NCBI GenBank assembly: GCA_902775285.1
Contig: CACYLI010000009.1
Coordinates: forward strand, 1 to 45,040
Length of the DNA stretch: 45,040 bases
Source: an uncultured Erysipelotrichaceae bacterium
GTDB lineage: Bacteria > Bacillota_I > Bacilli_A > RF39 > UBA660
Direction: 5' to 3'
The notes beneath the pieces are model-generated. The model was not told the DNA's origin and ran no database searches. It worked only from the letters and a program-made list of their open reading frames with translations. The translations under genes and the position numbers were made by a program. This document shows positions 1-8,711 of this stretch, in pieces. Every line of letters begins with the position of its first letter. Within the stretch, counting starts at the first letter, position 1.

Positions 1-878
1 CATATTTAACATTCCTTTGTAATTATAAGGTAACATCATTTTCTTTAATAAAGGACTCATTAATCCAGGAACTTTTTGATATTGTTCAACTATATTTTTG
101 GCAGTTGTTAATCCTACAGTATCAATAATTTCAAATGGTCCTTTTGGAGCACCTGTTCCTCTTTTCCAGGCAATATCAATACTTTCTGCATCAGATATTC
201 CATTCGTTAATAAATCCATACCACTTAATAAAAATGGTACAAGCATAGAATTTAATAGATATCCTGATTTTTCTTTTAATACTGGAAGAGGTAGCATTCT
301 AATATTTGTTGCAAATTCCATAATTTCATCAAAATATTTTTTGTGGGTTCCATCATGGGCCATTACTTCGGCTGTATTTTTAACCCATATTGTGTTTGCA
401 AAATGAAGTGATAAATATTTTTCTGATCTTCCTGTATATTTAGCAAACATCGATGGTAATAAAGTAGAAGAGTTAGTTACAATAACAGTTTTTTCTTCTA
501 ACAATGGAGCTAAAGTTTGATAAAATTTAATTTTTTCATCTTTAATCTCAGCCATAGATTCTCTTTCACTGCTTCTTTCATATCAACTTCTAATTTAATA
601 TTGTTATAGGCAAGATCAACTTTTTTTAAACACTCTTCTTTATTAAAACTATCGATGTCAGATATTCCTCTTGCCCAATTATTCTCATCATGAGGATTTA
701 AAGACTCAATGGTTTCAATATAATCTTTTTTTAATGCATCTAGCTTAGGTTGTGTTCTTGTTTTACTATCTTCACTTCTTAACCATATTGTTACATCGTA
801 TCCGCAATAAGCTGATTGAAAAGCAATTTGACTTCCTAAAACACCGCCACCAGCAACCACTATTTTCTTATAATTCAT
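1..878 (-). pseudogene. 3-hydroxyacyl-CoA dehydrogenase family, frameshifted, cut by left edge
   Basis: The N-terminal part (878 down to about 560) is an NAD-binding Rossmann fold with KKIVVAGGGVLGSQIAF followed by DVTIWLRSE. The reading frame then changes near 562-572. The rest to base 1 is open in another frame and continues the same protein (MAEIKDEKIKFYQTLAPLLE, then SLHFANTIWV, GAPKGPFEIIDTVG, KMMLPYNYKGML). The conserved DADLVIES stretch at the junction is missing, which fits a deletion of about 16 bases. Family members use NAD to oxidise 3-hydroxyacyl-CoA in fatty-acid or butyrate-type pathways. I chose the ATG at 878 because AAGGAG lies just upstream. Only a few C-terminal residues appear to lie beyond the edge. 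Family assignment is firm; whether the break is real or a sequence error is open. Confidence 0.8.
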
Positions 879-909
879 ATGATTCTCCTTACTTTTATTA
901 ATATATATT

Positions 910-918
910 ATTATACCA
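910..918 (-). promoter_or_regulatory. extended -10 promoter for the dehydrogenase
   Basis: TGGTATAAT lies about 32 bases upstream of the ATG at 878, directly after the tRNA-His terminator. No good -35 is visible, which is usual for TGn promoters. Confidence 0.55.
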
Positions 919-927
919 TTTTGATAC

Positions 928-958
928 AAAAAAAAGAATCTATAAAATAGATTCTTTT
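928..958 (-). terminator. Rho-independent terminator of tRNA-His
   Basis: Minus-strand stem AAAAGAATCTAT / ATAGATTCTTTT with a three-base loop, followed by a run of T. Confidence 0.8.
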
Positions 959-968
959 TATTTTAAAC

Positions 969-1045
969 TGGGGCGAGATGTGGGAATCGAACCCACGCAT
1001 AACGGGACCACAATCCGCCGTGTTAACCACTTCACCAAACTCGCC
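969..1045 (-). tRNA. tRNA-His (GTG)
   Basis: A cloverleaf folds on the minus strand with anticodon GTG in the loop ATTGTGGT. The T arm is GTGGG-TTCGATT-CCCAC. The extra 5' G (-1) opposite C73 that marks histidine tRNA is encoded, and so is the 3' CCA. One acceptor pair (6-67, T-T) is mismatched. It is a single-gene unit with its own promoter and terminator. Confidence 0.95.
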
Positions 1046-1066
1046 ATTTCAAATATTTCGTTTATA

Positions 1067-1095
1067 ATATTAGCATAATTTAGTTTTTTAGTCAA
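1067..1095 (-). promoter_or_regulatory. promoter of tRNA-His
   Basis: Minus strand: -35 TTGACT (1090-1095), 17-base spacer ending in TGC, -10 TAATAT (1067-1072). It begins right after the parC terminator. Confidence 0.65.
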
Positions 1096-1096
1096 G

Positions 1097-1121
1097 AAAA
1101 AAGGAACATATAGTTCCTTTA
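1097..1121 (-). terminator. terminator of parE-parC
   Basis: Stem AAAGGAAC / GTTCCTTT followed by T run on the minus strand, directly downstream of the parC stop. Confidence 0.8.
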
Positions 1122-3665
1122 TATTTTAAATTCTTCAAAGAAATCACTCATTGTAAGTTGTGTTTCTTTTTTTGGTTCTTCTTTTTTATCATTTTCTTTT
1201 ATTTCAGTGTTTTCTTCTTTTACTTCTTCTTTTTCATTTTTTATTTGAGTAGTAATATCAGTATATCTAGTTACTACAAATATATTATCAACATTTTTCT
1301 TAGTAAATGTACTTCCTGTAGAACTCTTATCAAATATATTTATATCACTTGATTTTAAATATCCTATTTCTTTATCTATAACACCAAATATATTTTTACT
1401 ATTTGTATTAAATGCTTTAAAAATAGTATAAGGTTTTGATTTAGGACTTTTAATAATAGATGTACCTTTTTTAGCTCTGGTTGTTTTATCTATATCAGTT
1501 ATATGCATTCTTTTTGCTGTATTTCTATCAGTAAATATACTTATATATTCTTTTGCTTCATTTACAACAAATGCACTTATAACTTCACTATTTTGATTTA
1601 GTTTTATTAGTTTTACTCCACTAGCTTTTACTCCTAAAACTGGAATTTCATCAGTATTAAATCTTAAAGCATAACCATCTTTTGTTACAACTACTGTATC
1701 TATACCATCACATCTACTTACACTAACTAATTCATCATCATCTTTTAATTTCATACATGTAACTGGTTTAGTATAACGACTAACTTCTAAATCTTTCAAT
1801 ATTACTCTTTTTACCATTCCATTTTTTGTAAATAAAGTTATTGGTGAATTATCAAAATTATTAATTGCTATTGATTTAATTATTTTTTCACCATCACTTA
1901 CTTTTATTAAATTTGAAATATGAGCACCTATATCTTTAAATTTAGTTTCAGCTATTTCTCTTACTGGAACATATAAATAATTTCCAAGAGAAGTAAACAT
2001 TAATATAGTATCTAAGTTATTAACTTTATATAATCCTTCTATAAAGTCTCCTTCTTTAACTGTTGGATAATCATTTTTATTTGCTTCAAAAGCCTTAAGT
2101 GAATGTTTTTTAACATATCCAGCACCAGATACACAAACTATAAAATCATCTTTACTTACCATGTCAAGTTCATCTATTTTTATTTCTGTTATTTCATCTT
2201 TAATAACTGTTTTTCTATCTTCTGCATAGTTTTTCTTTATTTCACGAAGTTCACTCTTCATTACATTTTTAAGTTCATTTTCATCACTTAATATACGATT
2301 ACATTCCTTAATTAATTCTTGTAATGTTTTACTTCTTTCTTCTAATGTTACAATATCAGTATTAGTTAATTTATATAGTTGCAACATAACAATTGCTTCA
2401 GCTTGTTCTTCAGTAAATTTATATTTATCCACTAAATTATATTTAGCATCTATTTTATTCTTACTACCTCTAATTGTTTTAATAACTTCATCTAAAATAG
2501 ATATAGCTTTTATAAGACCAGAAACAATATTATATTCTTTTTGATATGCTGCTAAATTAAACTCAGTTCTTTTAGTAATAACTTCTCTAAAGTGATCAAT
2601 ATAAGCATCTAAAATTGGAATTATACCTAGTGTTTTAGGAGTTCTATTAACAATAGCTACCATATTATAATTATAAGATACTTGTAAATCAGTATTTTTA
2701 AGTAAATAATTTAATATAAATTCTTTATTTGCTCCATTTTTTAAATCAATAGCTATTCTTAAACCTTCTCTATCAGTTTCATCTCTTACTTCACTAATTC
2801 CATCTATCTTTTTATCTATTCTTAATGCATCAATTTTTTGAACTAATAGAGCTTTATTTACTTCAAAAGGAATTTCATGAACTATTATTTGTTCACGACC
2901 TTTTTCTTTTCTAAATTCAGTTTTACTTTTAACAATTACTTTACCACGACCTGTAGTAAAAGCATCTATAATACCTTCTTTTCCTTCTACAATACCACCT
3001 GTTGGAAAATCTGGTCCTTTTACTATTTCTAAAATAGTATCAAGTCTACAATTTGGTGAATCAATTCTTTTTACTGTAGCATCAATTATTTCACCTAAAT
3101 TATGTGGTGGAATATTAGTAGCATAACCAGCACTAATTCCATTAGTTCCATTAACAAGTAAATTTGGAAATTTAGCTGGAAGTACAGTTGGTTCTAAAAA
3201 TCTATCATCAAAATTAGGAGCCCATTTAACTGTATCTTTATCTAAATCACATAATAATTCACTTGAAATCTTAGCAAGACGTGCTTCAGTATAACGATAA
3301 GCAGCTGCTGAATCACCATCAATTGAACCATTATTACCTTGAATATCCACAAGTATTGCATTTTGTTTCCACCATTGGCTCATTCTAACCATTGCATCAT
3401 ATACACTAGAATCCCCATGTGGATGGAATTTACCTAAAACGTCTCCTACTGTAGCTGCACATTTTATATAACCTTTATCCCATGTATTATTAGCTTTATA
3501 CATAGCATATAATATTCTTCTTTGTACAGGTTTAAGTCCATCTCTTACATCAGGAATAGCTCTATCTAATATGATTTCTTTAGCATAAGAACCAAATCTA
3601 TCACCCATGATTTCTTCTAATGCATAATCTTGAATTCTTTTTAATAAATCACTACCATTTTTCAT
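1119..3665 (-). CDS. parC: DNA topoisomerase IV subunit A
   Basis: The 848-residue breakage-reunion subunit of topoisomerase IV, which unlinks daughter chromosomes. The N-terminal domain carries SYAKEIILDRAIPDVRDGLK and the catalytic tyrosine in AAYRYTEARL (about residue 125 from the chosen start). The quinolone region reads HPHGDSSVYD, with serine at about 86 and aspartate at about 90. YAKEII and AAYRYTE fit ParC/GrlA better than GyrA, and the partner upstream is ParE-type. The C-terminal beta-pinwheel is followed by a highly charged Lys/Glu tail ending LTMSDFFEEFKI. I chose the ATG at 3665, since AGAGGTG sits at the right distance; an upstream in-frame GTG at 3674 overlaps that site. The gene follows the parE stop by 11 bases. 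Confidence 0.95.
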   Translation of the reverse strand: MKNGSDLLKRIQDYALEEIMGDRFGSYAKEIILDRAIPDVRDGLKPVQRRILYAMYKANNTWDKGYIKCAATVGDVLGKFHPHGDSSVYDAMVRMSQWWKQNAILVDIQGNNGSIDGDSAAAYRYTEARLAKISSELLCDLDKDTVKWAPNFDDRFLEPTVLPAKFPNLLVNGTNGISAGYATNIPPHNLGEIIDATVKRIDSPNCRLDTILEIVKGPDFPTGGIVEGKEGIIDAFTTGRGKVIVKSKTEFRKEKGREQIIVHEIPFEVNKALLVQKIDALRIDKKIDGISEVRDETDREGLRIAIDLKNGANKEFILNYLLKNTDLQVSYNYNMVAIVNRTPKTLGIIPILDAYIDHFREVITKRTEFNLAAYQKEYNIVSGLIKAISILDEVIKTIRGSKNKIDAKYNLVDKYKFTEEQAEAIVMLQLYKLTNTDIVTLEERSKTLQELIKECNRILSDENELKNVMKSELREIKKNYAEDRKTVIKDEITEIKIDELDMVSKDDFIVCVSGAGYVKKHSLKAFEANKNDYPTVKEGDFIEGLYKVNNLDTILMFTSLGNYLYVPVREIAETKFKDIGAHISNLIKVSDGEKIIKSIAINNFDNSPITLFTKNGMVKRVILKDLEVSRYTKPVTCMKLKDDDELVSVSRCDGIDTVVVTKDGYALRFNTDEIPVLGVKASGVKLIKLNQNSEVISAFVVNEAKEYISIFTDRNTAKRMHITDIDKTTRAKKGTSIIKSPKSKPYTIFKAFNTNSKNIFGVIDKEIGYLKSSDINIFDKSSTGSTFTKKNVDNIFVVTRYTDITTQIKNEKEEVKEENTEIKENDKKEEPKKETQLTMSDFFEEFKI

Positions 3666-3676
3666 GTTCTTCACCT

Positions 3677-5581
3677 CTAGTTCCTATAATCATCTTCCAT
3701 AGTGAATTCAACATTTTCATTAATCCACTCTTTTCTAGGTTCAACTTTATCACCCATAAGTACACTAACTCTTTTATCAGCTAATGCTGCATCTGTTATA
3801 TTAACTCTTATTAAACTTCTTGAGTCTGGATTCATTGTAGTCTCCCATAACTGATCTGCATTCATTTCACCTAAACCTTTATATCTTTGAATACTACATT
3901 TTCCAGTATTTTTAGATTTTAAATCATTTAATTCATCATCTGTATATGCATAAAATCTTTTACCTTTTCCATAATCTAATTTATATAAAGGTGGAAGAGC
4001 AATATATAATTTTCCACTTTCAATTAATGGTCTCATATAATGATAGAAAAATGTAAGTAATAATATTTGGATATGCGCTCCATCAACATCAGCATCTGTC
4101 ATAATAATTACTTTATCATAATTTGATTCTGATTCATCAAAGCTTTGCCCAACACCGGCACCAATTGTATATATTAATGTATTTAATTCTTCATTTTTAT
4201 ATACATCATCCATACTAGCTTTACTTGTATTTAATACTTTTCCTCTTAAAGGAAGTATAGCTTGAAATTTTCTATCTCTACCACTTTTAGCAGATCCTCC
4301 TGCACTATCTCCTTCGACTATAAATAACTCATTTATTTTTGGATTTTTACTTTGAGCTGGTGCTAATTTTCCAGATAGATTCTTTTCTACTTTTGATTTA
4401 TTCTTTCCATTTCTTGCATCTGCTCTTGCTTTTCTAGCTGCTTCTCTTGCTACTTTACTCTTTAAAGCTTTATCCATTATAGTAGTTGCTGTTTCTTTAT
4501 TTTCTTCTAAATAATAACTTAATTTTTCATAAACTAAGCTTTCTACAACTGTTTTTGCTTGAGGAGTACCTAACTTTCCTTTTGTTTGACCTTCAAATTG
4601 AAGTAAATTTTCAGGTATTTTTAAACTAACTATAGCACTTAGTCCTTCTCTAACATCACTACCATCTAAAGTATCATTTCCTTTTAGTAAATTATACTTT
4701 TTAACATACTCATTAAATGCTTTTGTAAGACCTGTCTTAAATCCAACTTCATGACTACCACCATCAATTGTTTTAACATTATTTACAAAAGACATTATGT
4801 TTTCATTATAAGTTTCAGTATACTGCATTGCAATATCAACTACTATTCCATTTTTTTCACCACTAAAACTTATTACTTTATGTAATGGTTCTTTTCCATC
4901 ATTAATATATTCTACAAAAGATACAAGACCATTCTCATAAAAAAACACACTTTTTTTATCATCTTCTTCATCAATTACTTCCATAGTTAGTCCATTAATA
5001 AGAAAAGCGCTTTCTTGCATTCTTTCACAAATTGTAGTGTAACTAAATCTAGAGTTTCCAAATATTTCTTGATCTGGATAAAATTCTACTGTTGTTCCAG
5101 TACTTCTAGTTGTTCCTATTTGTTTTAAAGGAGAATCAACATGTCCACCATCTTTAAATGTTATTTCATGTATTTTTCCTTCTCTACATATTGTTACTTT
5201 CATCCATTTAGATAAAGCATTAACAACAGAAGAACCAACACCATGAAGTCCACCAGATACTTTATATCCATCATTTTCAAATTTTCCACCAGCATGTAAA
5301 ACTGTATATATAACTTCTGGAGTAGATTTGCCTGATGCATGTTTACCTGTTGGAACACCACGTCCTTCATCTTTAACGATTACACTACCTTTTTTAGTTA
5401 ATGTAACTACAATTTTATTTCCATAACCATTTATTGCTTCATCAATAGCATTATCAACTATTTCCCATACTAAATGATGTAATCCTCTTTTATCAGTTGA
5501 ACCAATATACATACCTGGTCTTTTTCTAACTGCTTCAAGTCCCTCTAATATTTTTATCGATTTTTCATTATATTCTGCCAT
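3677..5581 (-). CDS. parE: DNA topoisomerase IV subunit B
   Basis: The 634-residue ATPase subunit of topoisomerase IV. The GHKL ATPase domain shows EIVDNAIDEA, DEGRGVPTGKH and the ATP-lid GGLHGVGSSVVNALS, with QTKGKLGT in the transducer. The Toprim domain shows EGDSAGGSAKSGRDRKFQA and TDADVDGAHI. GRDRKFQAILPLRGK and the adjoining parC favour ParE over GyrB. The C-terminal QRYKGLGEMNADQLWETTM is intact. Length is normal. It is the first gene of the parE-parC operon, with a sigma-A type promoter at 5605-5633. Confidence 0.95.
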   Translation of the reverse strand: MAEYNEKSIKILEGLEAVRKRPGMYIGSTDKRGLHHLVWEIVDNAIDEAINGYGNKIVVTLTKKGSVIVKDEGRGVPTGKHASGKSTPEVIYTVLHAGGKFENDGYKVSGGLHGVGSSVVNALSKWMKVTICREGKIHEITFKDGGHVDSPLKQIGTTRSTGTTVEFYPDQEIFGNSRFSYTTICERMQESAFLINGLTMEVIDEEDDKKSVFFYENGLVSFVEYINDGKEPLHKVISFSGEKNGIVVDIAMQYTETYNENIMSFVNNVKTIDGGSHEVGFKTGLTKAFNEYVKKYNLLKGNDTLDGSDVREGLSAIVSLKIPENLLQFEGQTKGKLGTPQAKTVVESLVYEKLSYYLEENKETATTIMDKALKSKVAREAARKARADARNGKNKSKVEKNLSGKLAPAQSKNPKINELFIVEGDSAGGSAKSGRDRKFQAILPLRGKVLNTSKASMDDVYKNEELNTLIYTIGAGVGQSFDESESNYDKVIIMTDADVDGAHIQILLLTFFYHYMRPLIESGKLYIALPPLYKLDYGKGKRFYAYTDDELNDLKSKNTGKCSIQRYKGLGEMNADQLWETTMNPDSRSLIRVNITDAALADKRVSVLMGDKVEPRKEWINENVEFTMEDDYRN

Positions 5582-5604
5582 ATATTCACCTTATCTCTAC
5601 ATTT

Positions 5605-5633
5605 ATTATACACAATTAAATAAAAAGTGTAAA
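5605..5633 (-). promoter_or_regulatory. promoter of parE-parC
   Basis: TTTACA (5628-5633), 17-base spacer, TATAAT (5605-5610) on the minus strand. The -35 lies within the 3' arm of the preceding terminator hairpin. Confidence 0.7.
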
Positions 5634-5650
5634 CATACACTTTACACTTT
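5622..5650 (-). terminator. terminator of the DUF5684-like gene
   Basis: Stem AAAGTGTAAA / TTTACACTTT with loop GTGTATG and T-rich tail, starting at the stop codon of the upstream gene. Confidence 0.75.
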
Positions 5651-6327
5651 TATAAGTCAAGTTTCTCAATATCATTATCTTTTTTTTCTTCTGGATTTAT
5701 TTTTTCTATAGGTTTAAAAATATCATCATCCATTGGAGCATCTTTTAACTTTTCCATTCCAAGTAAATCTATTTTAGCTGCTTTATATGGAGCAACTTTA
5801 TCCATCATAGATATTTCTGACTTAAATATTGAATCTATTTCTTTCTGTCTTTCTTCTTCTAAAGTATCATCTACTATTTCATTTTCTTTTTTTATTTCAT
5901 CTTCTGTCATTAGATTAATATTTCCATCTTTTGCACTATCTAATTCTCTAAAATATTCTTCATCACTCAATTTATATTTATACTTATCAGTTGTTAATAA
6001 TAAATAAAATATAAGTGGCATAACTACTAATCCAATTTTAAATAAAATACCTGTATTAAATACTGTACCTAGTTTATATGACATAAGTACTAGTATTATT
6101 ACATTTACAAAAGGAATGAATAATAATATTCCATAATACTCTGATATATCTGCAATTGTTAAGACATTAAATAAATTTATAAAAGGAATTAAAGCCATTT
6201 TTTCACTCATATGGGCTTTTTTAAATATTTTTGTACCACTAATCATAATAACTACACTTCTAATTACTGTTAAAGATAATACAAATATAGCAATTCTTAA
6301 AATCTTACCTTCTGTAGTTAATGTCAT
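5650..6327 (-). CDS. DUF5684-like multi-pass membrane protein with acidic tail
   Basis: A 225-residue protein. Four hydrophobic segments lie in the first 110 residues, including IPFINLFNVL and LLFIPFVNVIILVLM, and the last is LVVMPLIFYLLL. The paired IPF.N motifs and spacing resemble DUF5684, a bacterial membrane family of unknown function. The remaining half is hydrophilic, Glu/Asp/Lys-rich and probably cytoplasmic. SD sequence GGAGGT precedes the ATG. It forms its own unit with a terminator. The family match is from memory of the motif pattern, so moderate; the membrane topology is clear. Confidence 0.6.
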   Translation of the reverse strand: MTLTTEGKILRIAIFVLSLTVIRSVVIMISGTKIFKKAHMSEKMALIPFINLFNVLTIADISEYYGILLFIPFVNVIILVLMSYKLGTVFNTGILFKIGLVVMPLIFYLLLTTDKYKYKLSDEEYFRELDSAKDGNINLMTEDEIKKENEIVDDTLEEERQKEIDSIFKSEISMMDKVAPYKAAKIDLLGMEKLKDAPMDDDIFKPIEKINPEEKKDNDIEKLDL

Positions 6328-6420
6328 ACAATTACCTCCTATTATCTTAATTAATAATACTATAATATTAGCTTTTTTGCAATTATTTAAGGAAAAATAA
6401 TGATTTTTTTAAAAAAAGTG

Positions 6421-6449
6421 TTGCAAAAATTTAAAAAATATTATACAAT
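6421..6449 (+). promoter_or_regulatory. promoter of the tRNA-Ile/tRNA-Glu operon
   Basis: TTGCAA (6421-6426), 17-base spacer, TACAAT (6444-6449), placing the start about 20-25 bases before tRNA-Ile. Confidence 0.65.
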
Positions 6450-6478
6450 GATGAAGACAGCCGAAATATTGGAATTGT

Positions 6479-6555
6479 GGGCTTGTAGCTCAGCTGGTTA
6501 GAGCGTTCGTCTGATAAGCGAAAGGTCGATGGTTCAAGTCCATTCAGGCCCACCA
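6479..6555 (+). tRNA. tRNA-Ile (GAT)
   Basis: A 77-base cloverleaf starting GGGCTTG, anticodon GAT in CTGATAA, T loop GTTCAAG, and encoded CCA. First gene of a two-tRNA operon. Confidence 0.96.
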
Positions 6556-6562
6556 TTATAAT

Positions 6563-6638
6563 GGCCCGTTGGTGAAACGGTTAACACACACGCCTTTCAC
6601 GCGTGCATTTATGGGTTCAAATCCCGTACGGGTCACCA
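6563..6638 (+). tRNA. tRNA-Glu (TTC)
   Basis: A 76-base cloverleaf with acceptor GGCCCGT / ACGGGTC, anticodon TTC in CTTTCAC, and encoded CCA. It lies 7 bases after tRNA-Ile. Confidence 0.95.
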
Positions 6639-6650
6639 TTATGATAACAA

Positions 6651-6676
6651 GCGACTATTAAGTCGTTTTTTTTATT
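6651..6676 (+). terminator. terminator of the tRNA-Ile/Glu operon
   Basis: GCGACT-ATTA-AGTCGT followed by eight T. Confidence 0.8.
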
Positions 6677-6681
6677 GCATT

Positions 6682-6708
6682 TTAAAAACTACTTTTTAAA
6701 GTAGTTTT
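6682..6708. terminator. bidirectional terminator
   Basis: Near-perfect stem AAAAACTACTTT / AAAGTAGTTTTT with T runs on both strands. It ends the minus-strand trmD operon and backs up the plus-strand tRNA terminator. Confidence 0.75.
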
Positions 6709-7100
6709 TATAATTTTATTACTCTTTTTAATATTTTTGGTGATACTCCATCATTTTTTAATTTATTAATATCAGAATTAATCTCATTTATTCTATTCTT
6801 AATATTCATTTTTTCCATTGGTACATAATTATATTTAAGATAATCATAATCTAAAAATGATTTAATTTCTCCTTTTTCTTTTTTTATATAATATAGTACT
6901 TCAGGACCATAAAGAAAACCAACAGCATAAAATTCATTTTTATATTTAATATAGTATTTATCATCTTCCATTTCTGGAAAATAATTCTTTTTAGAATAAT
7001 TATCAATTTTTTCAAATAATAATCTAACATTGTCATTGTTTAAGCTTGTTAAGAATGTCAAATTCTCATTAATCTTCTCAAATAATTTTTCATCACTCAT
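6708..7100 (-). CDS. hypothetical protein, end of trmD operon
   Basis: A 130-residue protein I do not recognise. It is charged, with no signal peptide or membrane segment, and probably cytoplasmic. An N-terminal helical part (LFEKINENLTFLTSLNND) leads into a Tyr/Lys-rich middle (DDKYYIKYKNEFYAVGFLY). It ends with a basic helical tail. It follows the 152-residue unknown by 2 bases, so the two are probably translated together, and it is the last gene before the terminator. No function is inferred. Confidence 0.6.
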   Translation of the reverse strand: MSDEKLFEKINENLTFLTSLNNDNVRLLFEKIDNYSKKNYFPEMEDDKYYIKYKNEFYAVGFLYGPEVLYYIKKEKGEIKSFLDYDYLKYNYVPMEKMNIKNRINEINSDINKLKNDGVSPKILKRVIKL

Positions 7101-7102
7101 TT

Positions 7103-7561
7103 TTATCTACCTCTACTTGTTTCTAAATCTTCTTCATAATAACTATTAGTTGCAAAACCCATATACATTTTTTGATTATAACTTTTCTTAAATTCTTCTT
7201 CTATTAATATAAGTTTTGTAAGTAAAGCTTTATATTCAGAATCTATCATATATTCTCTATATTTATTAATAACAATACCTTTAAGTCTATTTATTTCATC
7301 TAGTACAAGTCCACTATCTTCTTCAGTTGTTCCTTCATCATTTAAAATACGTAACATAAATTTAATAATTTTATCTATTTTCTTATTTATTCTTTGTTTT
7401 ATAAATGAATCTGTTAATTCTTTATCAACAATTATTACTTTATTTGCTTTTATATTTAAATTTTCTACATTATTAATTGGATTAACACTTAGTCCATTAA
7501 CTTTAACATTATAATACATTAATTTTTTATCATCTGCTTGTTTATCTATTACGTATTTCAT
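7103..7561 (-). CDS. hypothetical protein downstream of trmD
   Basis: A 152-residue protein I do not recognise. The first 55 residues look like a beta-rich region (MKYVIDKQADDKKLMYYNVK, then KANKVIIVDKEL). The remainder is predominantly helical (VLDEINRLKGIVINKYREYM, then LLTKLILIEEEFKKSYNQ). There is no membrane segment. It starts 15 bases after trmD with an adequate SD (GGGTGG) and is followed within 2 bases by another unknown, so it is part of the RNA-modification operon. A role in translation or RNA metabolism is only guilt by association. Confidence 0.6.
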   Translation of the reverse strand: MKYVIDKQADDKKLMYYNVKVNGLSVNPINNVENLNIKANKVIIVDKELTDSFIKQRINKKIDKIIKFMLRILNDEGTTEEDSGLVLDEINRLKGIVINKYREYMIDSEYKALLTKLILIEEEFKKSYNQKMYMGFATNSYYEEDLETSRGR

Positions 7562-7575
7562 ATTTTATTACCACC

Positions 7576-8235
7576 CTATAATAAATCATTTCTATATTCT
7601 TTTGTTATTCTTAATCTTTCACTTTCCCTATATTCTTTTATTTTTTTATGATCACCACTTACAAGAACATCTGGTACACTCATACCTCTAAATTCTCTTG
7701 GTTTAGTATAAACTGGATAATCAAGTAAATTATCATTAAAACTTTCATATTCAAGAGAAGTACTTGTTATTACTCCATCAATTAATCTTATAACTGAATC
7801 ACTTATCATCATTGCTGGTAATTCTCCTCCAGTTAATATGAAATCTCCAATTGATATAAGTTCATCTGCAAGTGTATAAATCCTTTCATCAAATCCTTCA
7901 TAATGTCCACAAATAATTATTAAGTGCTTTTTATTTTTTAACTCATATGCTTTTTTTTCATTATATGTTTTACCTCTTGGTGTAAGTAATATTACATGTG
8001 AATCAGGAGTTCTAATATTCTCAACTGCATTAAACACAGGTTCACACATCATTATCATACCACCTCCACCACCAAATTGATAGTCATCAACTTGATTGTT
8101 TTTATATGGAGTAAAATTTCTAATATCTATAATGTTAATTTCTACTTTTTCTTTTTCAATTGCTCTTTTAACAATACTTTGTGTTTTGAATCCTAAAAAC
8201 ATATCTGGAAATAATGTCAAAATATCTATTTTCAT
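7576..8235 (-). CDS. trmD: tRNA (guanine-37 N1)-methyltransferase
   Basis: Methylates G37 of tRNAs reading CNN and some other codons, using S-adenosylmethionine, to prevent frameshifting. The protein has 219 residues and is slightly short but complete. The SPOUT trefoil-knot core is clear: FGGGGGMIMMCEP (about 54-66), LTPRGK (84-89), ICGHYEGFDERI (108-119), SIGDFILTGGE (128-138). The C-terminal domain has YTKPREFRGMSVPDVLVSGD. Its start overlaps the rimM stop by 4 bases, the usual rimM-trmD coupling. rpsP, often upstream in other Bacillota, is not here. Confidence 0.96.
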   Translation of the reverse strand: MKIDILTLFPDMFLGFKTQSIVKRAIEKEKVEINIIDIRNFTPYKNNQVDDYQFGGGGGMIMMCEPVFNAVENIRTPDSHVILLTPRGKTYNEKKAYELKNKKHLIIICGHYEGFDERIYTLADELISIGDFILTGGELPAMMISDSVIRLIDGVITSTSLEYESFNDNLLDYPVYTKPREFRGMSVPDVLVSGDHKKIKEYRESERLRITKEYRNDLL

Positions 8236-8711
8236 AAAAACACCTCAATATTATGCATATATATTCTTTTATTTACTTTATCTATTTTTTGTATAAAGTC
8301 TTTATTATATGGAATAAATTTATTATTAATTCTTATAATTTTATTTCCATTATCATTTCTATATTCTTCTATTTTTCCAATTAACTTTTCATTATTATAT
8401 ATTTCATAATCAACAAATTCATTTTCAAGTATTTCATCATCTTTTAATTCTAAAATACTTTCATCAATATAAACACTATCACCCTTATATTTTAAAACAT
8501 CATTAATATAATTAATACCAACAAATTTAACCATATCAAATTGTTTATGTTTTCTATATGTCTCAATTATTTCTTCTGTTTTAAATTGTCCTAAATATAA
8601 TTTATTTCCTTTATTAAATACTCTATCTTTAAATTCAAAATTACTTACAATTCTTACTTCACCTTTTAAAGCATGAGTATTTACTATTTTACCAATACAT
8701 ATATATTTCAT
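8232..8711 (-). CDS. rimM: ribosome maturation factor RimM
   Basis: A 159-residue 30S assembly factor that binds S19 and acts in maturation of the small-subunit head. The N-terminal RimM domain begins ICIGKIVNTHALKGEVRIVS, the family hallmark. The C-terminal PRC-barrel part includes LENEFVDYEIYNNEKLIGKI and FIPYNKDFIQKID. It ends on TGA within ATGA, overlapping trmD, which also shows that TGA is a stop in this genome. The ATG overlaps the stop of the preceding SpoU methyltransferase by one base (TAATG). Confidence 0.93.
   Translation of the reverse strand: MKYICIGKIVNTHALKGEVRIVSNFEFKDRVFNKGNKLYLGQFKTEEIIETYRKHKQFDMVKFVGINYINDVLKYKGDSVYIDESILELKDDEILENEFVDYEIYNNEKLIGKIEEYRNDNGNKIIRINNKFIPYNKDFIQKIDKVNKRIYMHNIEVFL

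Noticed and set aside
98..406. Plus-strand open frame of 102 codons
   Set aside because: Antisense shadow of the C-terminal half of the 3-hydroxyacyl-CoA dehydrogenase, which is recognisable on the minus strand.
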